DNA from: DATGZX01 sp035296965
GTDB taxonomy: Bacteria; Planctomycetota; Planctomycetia; Gemmatales; Gemmataceae
Reading direction: 5' to 3'
Assembly: GCA_035296965.1 (NCBI GenBank)
Contig: DATGZX010000131.1
Span: 1-27,038, forward strand
DNA: 27,038 nt
The notes beneath the pieces were generated by a model. The model searched no databases and was not told the DNA's origin. It was given only the letters and a program-made list of their open reading frames with translations. Positions 1 to 9,400 of the stretch are shown piece after piece (the stretch's first letter is position 1; every line of letters begins with the position of its first letter). The translations under genes were made by a program, and so were the position numbers.

Positions 1-125
1 TAAACAACCCCACGTGAGTAGTAGCAACCATGCGTTCCTCCGGGAAATAGGTGAAAGTCCGGAAGAATCGTAGGCCTGTACACTTGTCCCAATCAAGGCC
101 CTCTCAATAATTGAGGTGGAGTTTG

Positions 126-410
126 ATGCGTTCGCCCTGGATCGCGGACGAACAATGGCAAGCACTGCTGAAGGACTTAGGGCAGGCTGGCGGTCATGAA
201 CGGCTGCTGGGTGACATGCTGGCGGGCCGCAAGCCCGCCAAAGCCGATTTGATTCGTCGGCTGCACATCGAACCCGAAAAGAAGCGCGTGTTGCTCGTGG
301 TGGCCAGCAAGCGGTTGCCTGAATCCGCGAAAGAGCTAGTGCAACTGGCCCGCGCCTTGGACTTCTCGCCCGATCCTACCTCGCTCTGTCTGCGAAAAAT
401 CCTGGAATAG
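126..410 (+). CDS. Small hypothetical protein (94 aa)
   Basis: I do not recognise this protein. It is short, charged and probably cytosolic, with no signal peptide or membrane segment. It looks mostly helical: an N-terminal WIADEQW segment, a middle basic stretch ending in EKKRVLLVVASKR, and a C-terminal ELVQLARAL segment. An in-frame TTG lies at 111, but the ATG at 126 is the better start because AGGTGGA at 114-120 is a good ribosome-binding site about 5 nt upstream. The gene converges on the minus-strand DUF1501 gene, and an inverted repeat that could terminate both lies between them. The existence of the gene rests on the ribosome-binding site and a clean frame, not on homology. Confidence 0.6.
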   Translation: MRSPWIADEQWQALLKDLGQAGGHERLLGDMLAGRKPAKADLIRRLHIEPEKKRVLLVVASKRLPESAKELVQLARALDFSPDPTSLCLRKILE

Positions 411-414
411 ACGA

Positions 415-484
415 GCAAAAAGGTGTCAGGATCCATTTCAGCTGCCGAGACCAGGATCTGAAATGGGTCCTGACACCTTTTTGC
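415..484. repeat. Intergenic inverted repeat E1, probable bidirectional terminator
   Basis: Arms at 415-441 and 458-484 (27 nt each) pair with one mismatch around a 16-nt loop. Each arm begins GCAAAAAGGTGTCAGGA when read inwards, so the folded RNA is an A-tract, a GC-rich stem and a T-tract on either strand, which is the form of a bidirectional intrinsic terminator. It sits exactly between two convergent genes (stops at 410 and 488). The core AAAAAGG[T/G]GTCAGG is shared with the element at 18747-18841, so this is one member of a dispersed family. From memory, similar GTCAGG palindromes are scattered in many bacterial genomes as REP-like elements; no transposase is present here. Confidence 0.85.
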
Positions 485-487
485 CTT

Positions 488-1960
488 CTACGCGACGATC
501 TCTTTGACTACGCGCCCGGCCACATCGGTCAGACGGAAGTCTCTGCCGCTATACCGGTAGGTCAGGCGTTTGTGGTCGATGCCGAGCAAGTGCAGGATCG
601 TAGCATGCAAGTCGTTGATGCTGACGCGGTCGATCACTGCCTTGTGGCCGATGTCGTCCGTCTTCCCGTGAAGAGTACCGGCCTTGATGCCGCCGCCGGC
701 CATCCAGGTTGTGAACGCATGCGGATTGTGGTCGCGGCCGGTTCCGCCTTTTTGCACAATCGGCAAACGCCCGAATTCTCCTCCCCAAATGACGAGGGTC
801 GATTCCAGCAGACCGCGCGCGTGCAGGTCGGTAAGCAGACCGGCTATCGGGATATCGGTCTCGCCCGCGAAACCCGTGTGATTGGCGGCGATGTTCATAT
901 GGCCGTCCCAGCTCTTTTCATTCTCCTCACCGCCGCTGTAGATTTGCACAAAACGTACGCCGCGCTCAACCAGCCGGCGGGCCATGAGGCACTGCTTGGC
1001 GAAGTGGGCGCACTTTGGGTTGTCCAATCCATAGAGCTCGCGTACCGGCAACGGTTCCTTGTTGATATCGATGGCTTCCGGGGCAGCCATCTGCATGCGG
1101 TAAGCAAGCTCGAATGACTCGATGCGTGCGGATAACTCCGATTCAATGGGATCCTGTTCCGGCAGTTTACGGCTGAGCCTGGCGAGAAGATTGAGCTGTG
1201 CACGCTGTTGCTGATCGGACATTTCCGGGCTGCGGTACAGGTCGTCGATCGGCGCTCCCTGCCCTTTCAATGCCGTGCCCTGGTAAATGCTGGGCAAGAA
1301 GCCTGCACCCCAGTTTTGGGCATAGCCCTTGGGCAACCCTCGGCCCAAAGTGTCGTACATGGTGATGAAGGCGGGTAAACTTTGGCTTTCCGTGCCGAGT
1401 CCATAAGTGACCCATGAACCGACGCAGGGGAACCCCATCCTGCTCATGCCGGTATTGATCTTGAGGAGCGCGGGCGAGTGATTGTTGGAATCGGTGTAGC
1501 AGGAGTAAAGGAAGGCCATCTTGTCGACGTGCTTGGCCATGTTCGGGAAGAGCTCCGACACCCAGGCACCGCACTGGCCATGCTGTTTGAACTTGAATGG
1601 CGACTTCATCAACGGGCCGACCTGGTCGGTGAAGAAGCCGGTGTTCTTGTCGAAGCCCTTCAGTTCTTGCTTGTCGCGCTTGGCTAATTCCGGTTTGTAG
1701 TCCCAAGTATCCACATGACTGGGGCCCCCGTTCATGAACAGCCAGATGACCGACTTGGCCTTGGCGGGGAAATGCGTTGGCCTTGGCATGAGCGGATTGC
1801 GCGAGCCGGCCGCATCCGCGGACTGAATGAAGAGCCCCTTCTCCTCCAGCAAGCCTGCTAGCGCGAGAAGCCCGAAGCCATTCCCAGCGCGCTTTAGGAA
1901 ATCGCGGCGCGAGCGGTAAGCAGGATGGGGCGGCGCAAAAAGCTTCGTCGTATCGTCCAT
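488..1960 (-). CDS. DUF1501 sulfatase-like protein with Tat leader (490 aa)
   Basis: This is a member of the DUF1501 family (alkaline phosphatase/sulfatase-like fold), which is greatly expanded in planctomycetes; its substrate is unknown. Residues 18-40 are a twin-arginine leader (RRDFLKRAGNGFG followed by a hydrophobic LLALAGLL stretch), so export by Tat is predicted. Family motifs are visible: FMNGGPSHVDTWD near residues 75-87, an EFGRLP segment near 395-400, GRDHNPHAF at 408-416, and a C-terminal LHATILHLLGIDHKRLTYRY block. The Asp and His residues in these motifs are likely metal ligands by analogy with sulfatases. The ATG at 1960 has GAGGTAG about 5 nt upstream. It lies downstream of the cytochrome gene at 2229-4811 on the same strand and is the second DUF1501 gene of a duplicated cassette. 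The family call is secure; the enzymatic role is not. Confidence 0.93.
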   Translation of the reverse strand: MDDTTKLFAPPHPAYRSRRDFLKRAGNGFGLLALAGLLEEKGLFIQSADAAGSRNPLMPRPTHFPAKAKSVIWLFMNGGPSHVDTWDYKPELAKRDKQELKGFDKNTGFFTDQVGPLMKSPFKFKQHGQCGAWVSELFPNMAKHVDKMAFLYSCYTDSNNHSPALLKINTGMSRMGFPCVGSWVTYGLGTESQSLPAFITMYDTLGRGLPKGYAQNWGAGFLPSIYQGTALKGQGAPIDDLYRSPEMSDQQQRAQLNLLARLSRKLPEQDPIESELSARIESFELAYRMQMAAPEAIDINKEPLPVRELYGLDNPKCAHFAKQCLMARRLVERGVRFVQIYSGGEENEKSWDGHMNIAANHTGFAGETDIPIAGLLTDLHARGLLESTLVIWGGEFGRLPIVQKGGTGRDHNPHAFTTWMAGGGIKAGTLHGKTDDIGHKAVIDRVSINDLHATILHLLGIDHKRLTYRYSGRDFRLTDVAGRVVKEIVA

Positions 1961-2038
1961 AAGCTACCTCGGAAAAATTCCCGCTTCAATTCTGTGATTA
2001 TTGAACGCTGCGCAACTAATGCAACAAGGCGGATTACT

Positions 2039-2150
2039 CCCCTCTCCCTTGTACTCAAGGGAGAGGGGTCGGGGGTGAGGGTTTTAGACTCCTGAAGGTT
2101 CACTGAACCCCTCACCCCAACCCCTCTCCCCTGCGTACAGGGGCGAGGGG
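2039..2150. repeat. Nested double-hairpin intergenic repeat E2
   Basis: Two 43-nt arms (2039-2081 and 2108-2150) are inverted copies of each other. Each arm is itself a hairpin: CCCCTCTCCCTT-GTAC-type stems in the left arm and the equivalent CTCTCCCC/GGGGCGAG pairing in the right. The outer parts carry GGGGTGAGGG. The DNA or RNA could therefore form one long stem or two separate stem-loops. The element is centred between two minus-strand genes, 78 nt from each. From memory, GGGGTGAGGG/CTCTCCC repeats of this kind are common intergenic elements in planctomycetes and other bacteria. There is no coding sequence inside it. Confidence 0.85.
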
Positions 2151-2228
2151 CCAAGAGCGGTGCATGATGCATTACTTGCGCAGCACTCAATAACCTCCGA
2201 AGAAAGAGTGCTTCTTCACTTCTTTCAC

Positions 2229-4811
2229 TCAATCGACATAGACGAATTCGTTCATGCACATCAGCACCTGGCAGAAGTCTCGCAGCGCCAGTTCCCGGCC
2301 ATCTTTCCGCCCCGCCGCTGCGTACGACTTGCTCTGTTGATCCAGGAACGCCAGCGAGCTGGCAAGTTCCAGAGCGTCCGGCTGGCGGGCAAAGGCGACC
2401 ATGTAGCCGGCTTTTACCGCAGCCTCTTTCGTGGTCTTGGTCCCCGAGGCAATGCGCGTGGCGAAGCCTCGGGCGTAGTTGTGTACGTTGGAGTTATTCA
2501 TAAGGAGCAATGCCTGCGGCGCGATCGTCGTGGTCGGGCGGTCACCGACCCCGCCGAGTGCTTCAGGAGCGTCGAACACAGTCATCATCGGAACGAGCTT
2601 GCTCCGTTTCACGGTGAAATAAATACTTCGCCGCCTACTACTTTCGTCCAATGTGCCAGGGCCATACATGGTGGAGTCCATAGAGCCACTGATCGTTAAG
2701 AGCGAGTCGCGGATGATCTCGGCCTCCAGTCGATGCGGCGGCCGACGCCAGAGGAGTTTGTTGTCCGGGTCTAATTGGCCAGGCCTTGCTGCGAACTCCG
2801 AACTCTCCATGTAGACGGCACTGGTCATGATCAATTTGTGGATTGGCTTCAGGTGCCAGCCGTTCTGGATCAGCTCTGCAGCCAACCACTCGAGCAATTC
2901 CGGATGGCTGGGCCTCTCGCCGCGGCTACCGAAGTCGCTGGGAGTGGCCACCAGCCCGCGCCCCATGTGATGTTGCCACAGGCGATTGACAACGACTCGT
3001 GCCAGCAGCTGTCCTGCGCCCTGGTCGAGATCGGTCAGCCAGTTCGCCAGAGCCCGGCGCCGGTAGGAGGTGCGCCAGCCCTTGGGAGGCGCAGTTTGCC
3101 AGTGCTTGACGGCGTCCGGCGAGGACATCAAGACCTGCAAGAACCCTTGAGGCGCAATGCCCTCTTTCTGCTCCGGGTCGCCGCGGCGCAGGAAGTGGGT
3201 GTCCTTACAGAAGTCGGCGCCCTGCGTATGCAGGCGGATTGCCGGCAAGCCTTCGGTCGAGATCAGTGTTTTCACCAGCTTGGGAGTCGGCGCCTTTTTC
3301 TGGTGATCGTAGACAGCCTGCCGAAGCTTGCGCCACTCGGGGTCAGTTGTCTGCAACCACTTTGCCAGGGCAGCAGTCTTCAGACTGGTCCGGCTACTCA
3401 AGTCGAGGATGACATTTTGAAAGCGATCCGGCTGTGCGGCCCAGACTTTACTTAACTTGGCAGCCCGCGCCGGCATTTCTTGAGTCTCATATTTCTGCAG
3501 AGCAGCAGCCAACGGGGCATGGTCTTTCTCGTAAATCGCCCTGGCCTTTTTGTACTCTTCCGGGGCGGTGTTGAGATCGATTTCGCTGCGCACCGTGGTC
3601 GTGAACGTGGAAAGCAACTGATAATAATCGCGCTGTGGAATTGGGTCATATTTATGGTCGTGACAACGTGCGCAGCCGACTGTCAGCCCCAACATCGACG
3701 TGCCGAGCGTGGCGACCATATCGTCCATCTCATCGTAGCGGTGCTTCTCGGCCTCGTTTTTGGTGATCTGCGTGCTGTGAACCCCGGCAGCAAGGTAGCC
3801 CGTGGCCATGAGGGCAAGGTTGTTCTCGGGTTCGAATTCGTCGCCGGCCAGCTGCCATTTGACGAACGTGTCGTAAGGAAGATCGGCGTTCAGGGCCTTG
3901 ATCACGAAGTCACGGTAATGATAGGCAGAAGGACGGTCATAATCGTGCTCGAAGCCGTGGCTCTCGGCGAAACGTGCCAGGTCAAGCCAATGCCGGCCCC
4001 AGCGTTCGCCATAGTGCTCGTTCGCAAGGAGGCGGTCGATCAGATGGTCGTAAGCGTCCTGAGCGGGGTCGCGGACGAAGGCTTCCACTTCTTCCGGAGC
4101 CGGGGGCAAGCCCAGAACATCGAAGTAAGCCCGGCGAATCAGTTGCCGCCTGCCCGCGGCGCCATTCGGTTTCAGTTGCGCGGCTTCGAGCTTTGCCAGG
4201 ATGAAACGATCTATCGGCGTCCGGATCCACGATTCATCACGAACGCTTGGCGGCGCGGTAGGGCGCAGAGATTGAAACGACCAGAATTGCCGGGCCGTCG
4301 CAGGCAGCACCTTCTGCGTCCACGATGTTTCCATCGCGCGGGCCGCGACCAGCGAGCCTTCGTAGGGCGCGCCATCGTCGATCCACGCCGCGATGGCCGC
4401 AACTGCCTGGGCTGGAAGCTTGGCCGCGTTGTGCGGCATGTGCGGCTCCTTGGCGTGGTTGACGAGCTTAATGAGGAGACTATCCTTGGAGTTGCCCAGG
4501 ACGATGGCTGGCCCCGTGGTGCCGCCGTGCAAGAGCTTGTCGCGATCGCTAAGGTCGAACTCCGACTCGACGGACTTGCCGCCATGGCAGCGCAGGCAGC
4601 GCTGCGTGAGAACTTGGCGCACCTGCTTCTTGAAGAGTTCCAGGCCGCGAGTCATTTTTGCGGCATGGTCGGGGCCAAGCGGATCGGCTGGGTTCGTCTT
4701 GGATTGAGCGACACACACACTCGCCCAGAGCAACGGGCAGGTGAGTACGATCCCGAGCGTCACCAAGGGACGGCGAAGGATTGTCCAACCAAGTATGGGA
4801 GAGTCTTTCAT
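2229..4811 (-). CDS. Planctomycete cytochrome c protein, PSCyt1-DUF1549-DUF1553 (860 aa)
   Basis: This is a large exported cytochrome-c-type protein of the planctomycete PSCyt family; its physiological electron partner is unknown. A hydrophobic leader covers residues 15-35. The first heme motif, C72-L-R-C75-H76, lies in the PSCyt1 domain, followed by the typical MPHNAAKLP segment. The DUF1549 domain runs from about residue 190 to 400 (TPIDRFILAKLEA, HYGERWGRHWLDLARFAES) and ends with a second CxxCH, C380-A-R-C383-H384, in the conserved context DHKYDP. The C-terminal DUF1553 region contains LARVVVNRLWQHHMGRGLV and GERPSHPELLEWLA. The ATG at 4811 has CAGGAC about 6 nt upstream. It starts 15 nt after the preceding DUF1501 gene ends, so the two are probably co-transcribed. 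Length is normal for the family. Confidence 0.93.
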   Translation of the reverse strand: MKDSPILGWTILRRPLVTLGIVLTCPLLWASVCVAQSKTNPADPLGPDHAAKMTRGLELFKKQVRQVLTQRCLRCHGGKSVESEFDLSDRDKLLHGGTTGPAIVLGNSKDSLLIKLVNHAKEPHMPHNAAKLPAQAVAAIAAWIDDGAPYEGSLVAARAMETSWTQKVLPATARQFWSFQSLRPTAPPSVRDESWIRTPIDRFILAKLEAAQLKPNGAAGRRQLIRRAYFDVLGLPPAPEEVEAFVRDPAQDAYDHLIDRLLANEHYGERWGRHWLDLARFAESHGFEHDYDRPSAYHYRDFVIKALNADLPYDTFVKWQLAGDEFEPENNLALMATGYLAAGVHSTQITKNEAEKHRYDEMDDMVATLGTSMLGLTVGCARCHDHKYDPIPQRDYYQLLSTFTTTVRSEIDLNTAPEEYKKARAIYEKDHAPLAAALQKYETQEMPARAAKLSKVWAAQPDRFQNVILDLSSRTSLKTAALAKWLQTTDPEWRKLRQAVYDHQKKAPTPKLVKTLISTEGLPAIRLHTQGADFCKDTHFLRRGDPEQKEGIAPQGFLQVLMSSPDAVKHWQTAPPKGWRTSYRRRALANWLTDLDQGAGQLLARVVVNRLWQHHMGRGLVATPSDFGSRGERPSHPELLEWLAAELIQNGWHLKPIHKLIMTSAVYMESSEFAARPGQLDPDNKLLWRRPPHRLEAEIIRDSLLTISGSMDSTMYGPGTLDESSRRRSIYFTVKRSKLVPMMTVFDAPEALGGVGDRPTTTIAPQALLLMNNSNVHNYARGFATRIASGTKTTKEAAVKAGYMVAFARQPDALELASSLAFLDQQSKSYAAAGRKDGRELALRDFCQVLMCMNEFVYVD

Positions 4812-4826
4812 CGAAAGTCCTGAAGA

Positions 4827-6263
4827 TCACGCGAGGATTGGCTTAACTACTTCGCCGTGGACATCGGTCAAGCGCATGTCCCGGCCGCCAAAACGGTAGG
4901 TCAGTCTTTTGTGATCGATGCCGAGGAGGTGCAGCATCGTCGCATGCAGGTCATAAATCTCCACCTTATTCTCGACGACAAAATAGCCATAGTCATCGGT
5001 AGCGCCATAAACCGTGCCTCCCTTGATGCCGCCTCCCGCCAGCCAGATGGAGAAACCGAAAGGATTATGGTCCCGGCCGTCCGCGCCCTGGGCCATGGGC
5101 GTCCTTCCGAATTCACCCGCCCAAACTACCAGCGTCTGCTCCAGGAGGCCACGGGCCTTCAAGTCCTTCAGCAAGCCTGCAATCGGTTTGTCGACAGCCC
5201 GCGCATTGTTGGCATGCCCTTCTCGGAGATTGCCATGCTGGTCCCAACGATCGGCCCCTACACTTGGGCAGAGCACCTCGATGAATCGGACGCCGCGCTC
5301 GACTAGCCTGCGGGTCAGCAGGCACTGTCTGGCGAAGATCTGCGTGGGCGGGTACTTTTCATCCAGGCCATACAGGGAGCGGGTTGCCGCCGTTTCGCCG
5401 CGTAGATCCATCAGAGCAGGCACTGCCGTCTGCATGCGAAAGGCCAGCTCGTAGTTTGAGATGGCCGCTTCCAGTTTATCGTCGGCCCCAATTCTACCTA
5501 ACACGCCCTGGTCGAGTTTTCGCAAGAGTTTGAGCTTTCGCTCTTGGAGTTGCGCTGTGGCCTCGGAGCGGCGCAGGTCGGCGACGGGTGGGTCGCCATG
5601 CTGGAACAGCGATCCCTGGTATGAGGCGGGCAGGAAGCCGTTATTGAAGCAATCCAACCCGCCGGGCGGGATCTGCCCACTGTCCAGGACGATAAAGCCG
5701 GGCAAATTGTTGCATTCGCTACCGAGGCCGTAAGTAACCCAAGCTCCCATGCTCGGCCTGCCCTGTTGCCCGTGGCCGGAATGGATGAAGTAGTTGGCGT
5801 TTGTATGCTCGCTGAAATTCGACACCATCGAACGCACGATTGCCAGATCGTCCACGCAGGTAGCGACGTGCGGGAAGAGATCGCTCACGGGGATGCCGCT
5901 TTGGCCGTGAGGCCGAAACTTCCAGGGAGATTGCAGCACCTTGCCGACGTTGTTGAACTGTGTCGGCGGCGTCTTCATCTTGATCGGCTGGCCATGTTCG
6001 CGTGCGAGGCGCGGCTTGGGATCGAAGGTATCGACCTGAGAAGGGCCGCCATCCATGAACAGGAAGATGATGTTTTTCGCCCGCCCCTTGAAGTGAGGCG
6101 CTCGCGGTGCCAACGGGTCAGTGGTGCGCGACGCAACGGATTCTCCGCCTTGCCCTGATTCCGTCAACAGAGCTGCCAGTGCCACCGCGCCGAATCCATT
6201 AGCGCACTGTCGGAGCATCTGACGGCGCGTAAGCGGAGGGACAAGAAAGCGGTTGCAATGCAT
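4827..6263 (-). CDS. DUF1501 sulfatase-like protein with Tat leader (478 aa)
   Basis: This is a second DUF1501 protein, clearly related to the one at 488-1960. Shared motifs include DGGPSQVDTFD at residues 71-81, EFGRTPMAQGADGRDHNPFGF, and a nearly identical C-terminal block (LHATMLHLLGIDHKRLTYRF then GRDMRLTDV). Residues 13-32 (RRQMLRQCANGFGAVALAAL) form a twin-arginine leader, predicting Tat export. The frame stays open upstream to a TTG at 6308, but I chose the ATG at 6263 because it puts the RR motif about a dozen residues from the N-terminus as is usual; neither start has a clear ribosome-binding site. It follows the 1091-residue cytochrome gene and precedes the 860-residue one by 15 nt. 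The role beyond family membership is unknown. Confidence 0.9.
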   Translation of the reverse strand: MHCNRFLVPPLTRRQMLRQCANGFGAVALAALLTESGQGGESVASRTTDPLAPRAPHFKGRAKNIIFLFMDGGPSQVDTFDPKPRLAREHGQPIKMKTPPTQFNNVGKVLQSPWKFRPHGQSGIPVSDLFPHVATCVDDLAIVRSMVSNFSEHTNANYFIHSGHGQQGRPSMGAWVTYGLGSECNNLPGFIVLDSGQIPPGGLDCFNNGFLPASYQGSLFQHGDPPVADLRRSEATAQLQERKLKLLRKLDQGVLGRIGADDKLEAAISNYELAFRMQTAVPALMDLRGETAATRSLYGLDEKYPPTQIFARQCLLTRRLVERGVRFIEVLCPSVGADRWDQHGNLREGHANNARAVDKPIAGLLKDLKARGLLEQTLVVWAGEFGRTPMAQGADGRDHNPFGFSIWLAGGGIKGGTVYGATDDYGYFVVENKVEIYDLHATMLHLLGIDHKRLTYRFGGRDMRLTDVHGEVVKPILA

Positions 6264-6400
6264 TGATGCGGTCTCGGCGGGTTTCGTACTCAGACAATTA
6301 TATCGCAACTCGCGGAGAAATGTCTGGATGCAGCCGCAATAACCTGGTCACCCATGGTTCTCCAAAATGCGAGGAACACCAACTCAGGGCATTGCAAAAT

Positions 6401-6489
6401 GGAGGAAACAAAAGCGGCGGAAAAGCGCCGCAGTCCAAAGAAGTCACGTATGGAGTGCGACGCTTTTCCGCCGCTTTTGTTTTCCCTCC
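6401..6489. repeat. Intergenic inverted repeat E3 (GGCGGAAAAGCG family)
   Basis: Arms at 6401-6436 and 6452-6489 pair over 36 nt with one 2-nt gap and two mismatches, around a 15-nt loop. The core CAAAAGCGGCGGAAAAGCG is perfectly conserved in both arms. The right arm ends 3 nt before the stop codon of the minus-strand cytochrome gene at 6493, so on that strand the RNA would fold directly after the stop. A shorter version of the core, GCGGAAAAGC, recurs as an inverted pair at 20498-20508 and 20548-20557. It is probably a dispersed REP/MITE-like element now serving as a transcript end. Confidence 0.85.
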
Positions 6490-6492
6490 CTC

Positions 6493-9400
6493 TTAGCTGA
6501 TGAAGATGAACTCCTTGACGTTCATAAGAACGTGGCACAAATCCGGCCAGGCGCGCAGATCAGGGCTGTTTGCATTGTTGCCGGACGTTTTTCCCAGGAA
6601 TTTGAGAGCCTCGCTTAGCTCGGCTTGCGAAGGCGGCCGGCCAAATGCTGTCACGTAAAGCCGCGTGATCCGCTCCGACGCAGTGAGTTTGGGATCGGCC
6701 AGAATGTGCCTGGCCCAGAGTTCGGCTTGTTGCAGAACAAATGGATTGTTCATGAGTGCCAGCGCCTGGGCCGGCACGTTCGACACGCCGCGTCGCCCCA
6801 TCGTCGTGAAAGGGATAGGGTAATCGAAGGCGAGGAACATGGGCGTGAGGAAATTCCGGCGCACGTTGATATAGATGCTGCGCCGGCCGTCGCCGTCGAC
6901 CGGTCCCGAGCGTGCGGGCCGGCCGCGCCCGACCATGTGGGCAGTGAGGTGGGGTGGTATGCTTACCCCGTACATGCTCGCGTCGAGCCGGCCCGAGACT
7001 GCAAGAATCGCGTCCCGAATCGCCTCGGCCTCAAGCCGGAAGATGGGCATGCGGTGCCAGAACCTGTTCTGGGGATCGCGAGCGTCGGCCTGTTCGTCGG
7101 GTCTACTCGACATCTGATAAGTGCGAGAAAGCACCAGCGCGCGATGCATATTCTTGATCGACCAGCCTTCGCGAATAAATTTCGAGGCAAGGTAATCGAG
7201 CAACTCGGGGTGAGTAGGCCTTTCGCCGAGGATGCCAAAGTTGTCCGGGCTAGCGACGATCCCCCGGCCGAAGTGATGTTGCCAGATCCGATTGACCATG
7301 ACGCGTGCCAGGAGCGGGTCTGAAGGGCCGATCATTTGTTCGGCCAATTCCAGCCGGCCGCTGCCCAGGGCAGGAGGCGGTTGTTTGGTGCCGCCCAAGA
7401 CTTCAAGAAAGCGACGCTGTACCTCTTCGCCTAGGTTTTTGTGGTTGCCGCGGTTGTGGACATGCTCGTTCCAGGCCGTACCGTCGAGCATCGCAATGGC
7501 GCGCAGCGGGGCCGGCAAAGCGGCTTCCGCAAGGCGGTAGTCATTCATCAGAGCCAGGAACTTCGCCCCCAAGCTTTCCGCCGTGCTCGCGCTGCCACGG
7601 GCTGGGTCCAAGCCTTCGCGGTTCTCCAGTAGCCAATTCAGGAGTGCGACATATTCAGCGCCAGAATTTGCAGGTCCCAGACTACCCGACCGCCAGCGAG
7701 CTACTGCGTCAAGGAACAGCGTCTGGTAGCGGTGCGCCAAGCTTTCGGGAGAGTTTACGGCTGGATCCTCCAGCATGTGCAGGAGCAAGTGATTGGGCGA
7801 ATCGGCCGGCGGGCCTTCATCGGTAAAGAGGATCTTGTCCAGGGCGACATAACCGGCCCCGTCATCGATGATTTCGATGTAGGCCTTGTGTCCGATCCAC
7901 ATGCTCACATCCTGGACGTGCCATTGCAGATGCTCGCCGTGGTCAATGTGAAAAGTAAGGCCGCCATAAATTGGATCGCGAATCAACTGGTAGCCGTCGA
8001 TGATCAAGTTGATCTGCGCTTGCTTGCCCGCGACGTGGTAGAGGATCCTCTTCTTGGGGATGACAAACGTTTTGGAGCGCAATACGCCTTGCAAACGATC
8101 CGAAACGATAGCGCTCGTTGCGAGTCCCGGCGGCTCGAGTGACTTCACGGGCTGGAGCGCGTCGGGTTGAAGGTGGGCAATGGGCAGGCGGCTGGGAGCA
8201 GTGCCGAAAGCATGACCTGTACTGTCCCAGCCCTGGTATGTTCCACTCCCGAAGTCCTCGAAGACGATCGCACGGCGTTCGGTATCAGCCGACTGCTTTG
8301 CGCGCGATTTTAGTTGCTGCACGAGTTCGTCGCGCTTCGCGGCGAAGGGACGCGGGTCAGACACTCTCCCAGGACGAGCAAGGAGCGACCAGGGGAGAAG
8401 TGGATGGTCGGCCCGCTCCGGGCGGATCGCACCCACTCGACCTGCCAGGAGGGTATTCGCCAGTTTTGATGCCCGCACCTGGAGAGCGTCGCAGGTTATT
8501 TGAACCGCGATCGCTTCGCACTGCTCGCGCAGCATTCGCGTGCGGCGAACAGCTTCTGACATTGGCGCGGGCTTCTCCAGGAATGCTCGTTGAAACCGCG
8601 AACTCTCGAGATATCCCGCCAGGGCGTAGTAATCTTTCGTTGAGATCGGATCGAACTTGTGGTCGTGGCAGCGGGCGCAGGCTACCGTAAGTCCCAGAAA
8701 AGTCTTCGACAGCACGTCGATCTGGTTGTCGATGCGGTTGGCCTCGTCGGCGCGTACGTCCACGGGCGAGTGAACGGCCTCGCCAAGGTACCAGAAACCA
8801 CTGCCCAGTATGGATTCGTTGAAGCCCTTGGTCGGATGGAGGCGCGGTTGCGGCAGCAAATCGCCGGCAATGTGTTCCCGGACAAGCTGGTCGTACGGAA
8901 CGTCGGCATTGAAAGCGCGGATCACGTAATCCCGGTAGGGATATGCTTCCGGCATCTCGAAATCGAACTCGTGCCCCCACGTCTCGGCGAAGCGCACCAG
9001 GTCAAGCCAGTGCCGGGCCCAGCGTTCACCGTAGTGCGGTGAAGCCAGCAGACGGTCCACGACCTTCTGAAAAGCGCTTGGCGAATCGTCGGCCAAAAAT
9101 GCATCGATTTCCGCCGGTGTGGGTGGCAAGCCGATCAGGTCATAGGTCACCCGGCGAATGAGGGTCCGCTTGTCGGTGGGCAGCGCGGGGGCAAGGCCAT
9201 TGGCTTCCAGCTTTGCCAGGATGAAGGAGTCTATCGGACTTTGTGGCCAAGCCGCATTCCGAACGGGAGGGAAGGAAATGTCCTTAAGGGGCTGGAACGA
9301 CCAGTGGCTCTTTCGGGCTTGAAGATCGAATGCCTTTGTCTCGACGATTGTGGAATGGGAGGCCCCTGCGTCCGGCCAGGGCGCACCCATCTCGACCCAC

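Noticed and set aside
3480..4823. 447-codon plus-strand frame
   Set aside because: It lies opposite the well-supported cytochrome gene at 2229-4811 and its product has no family features.
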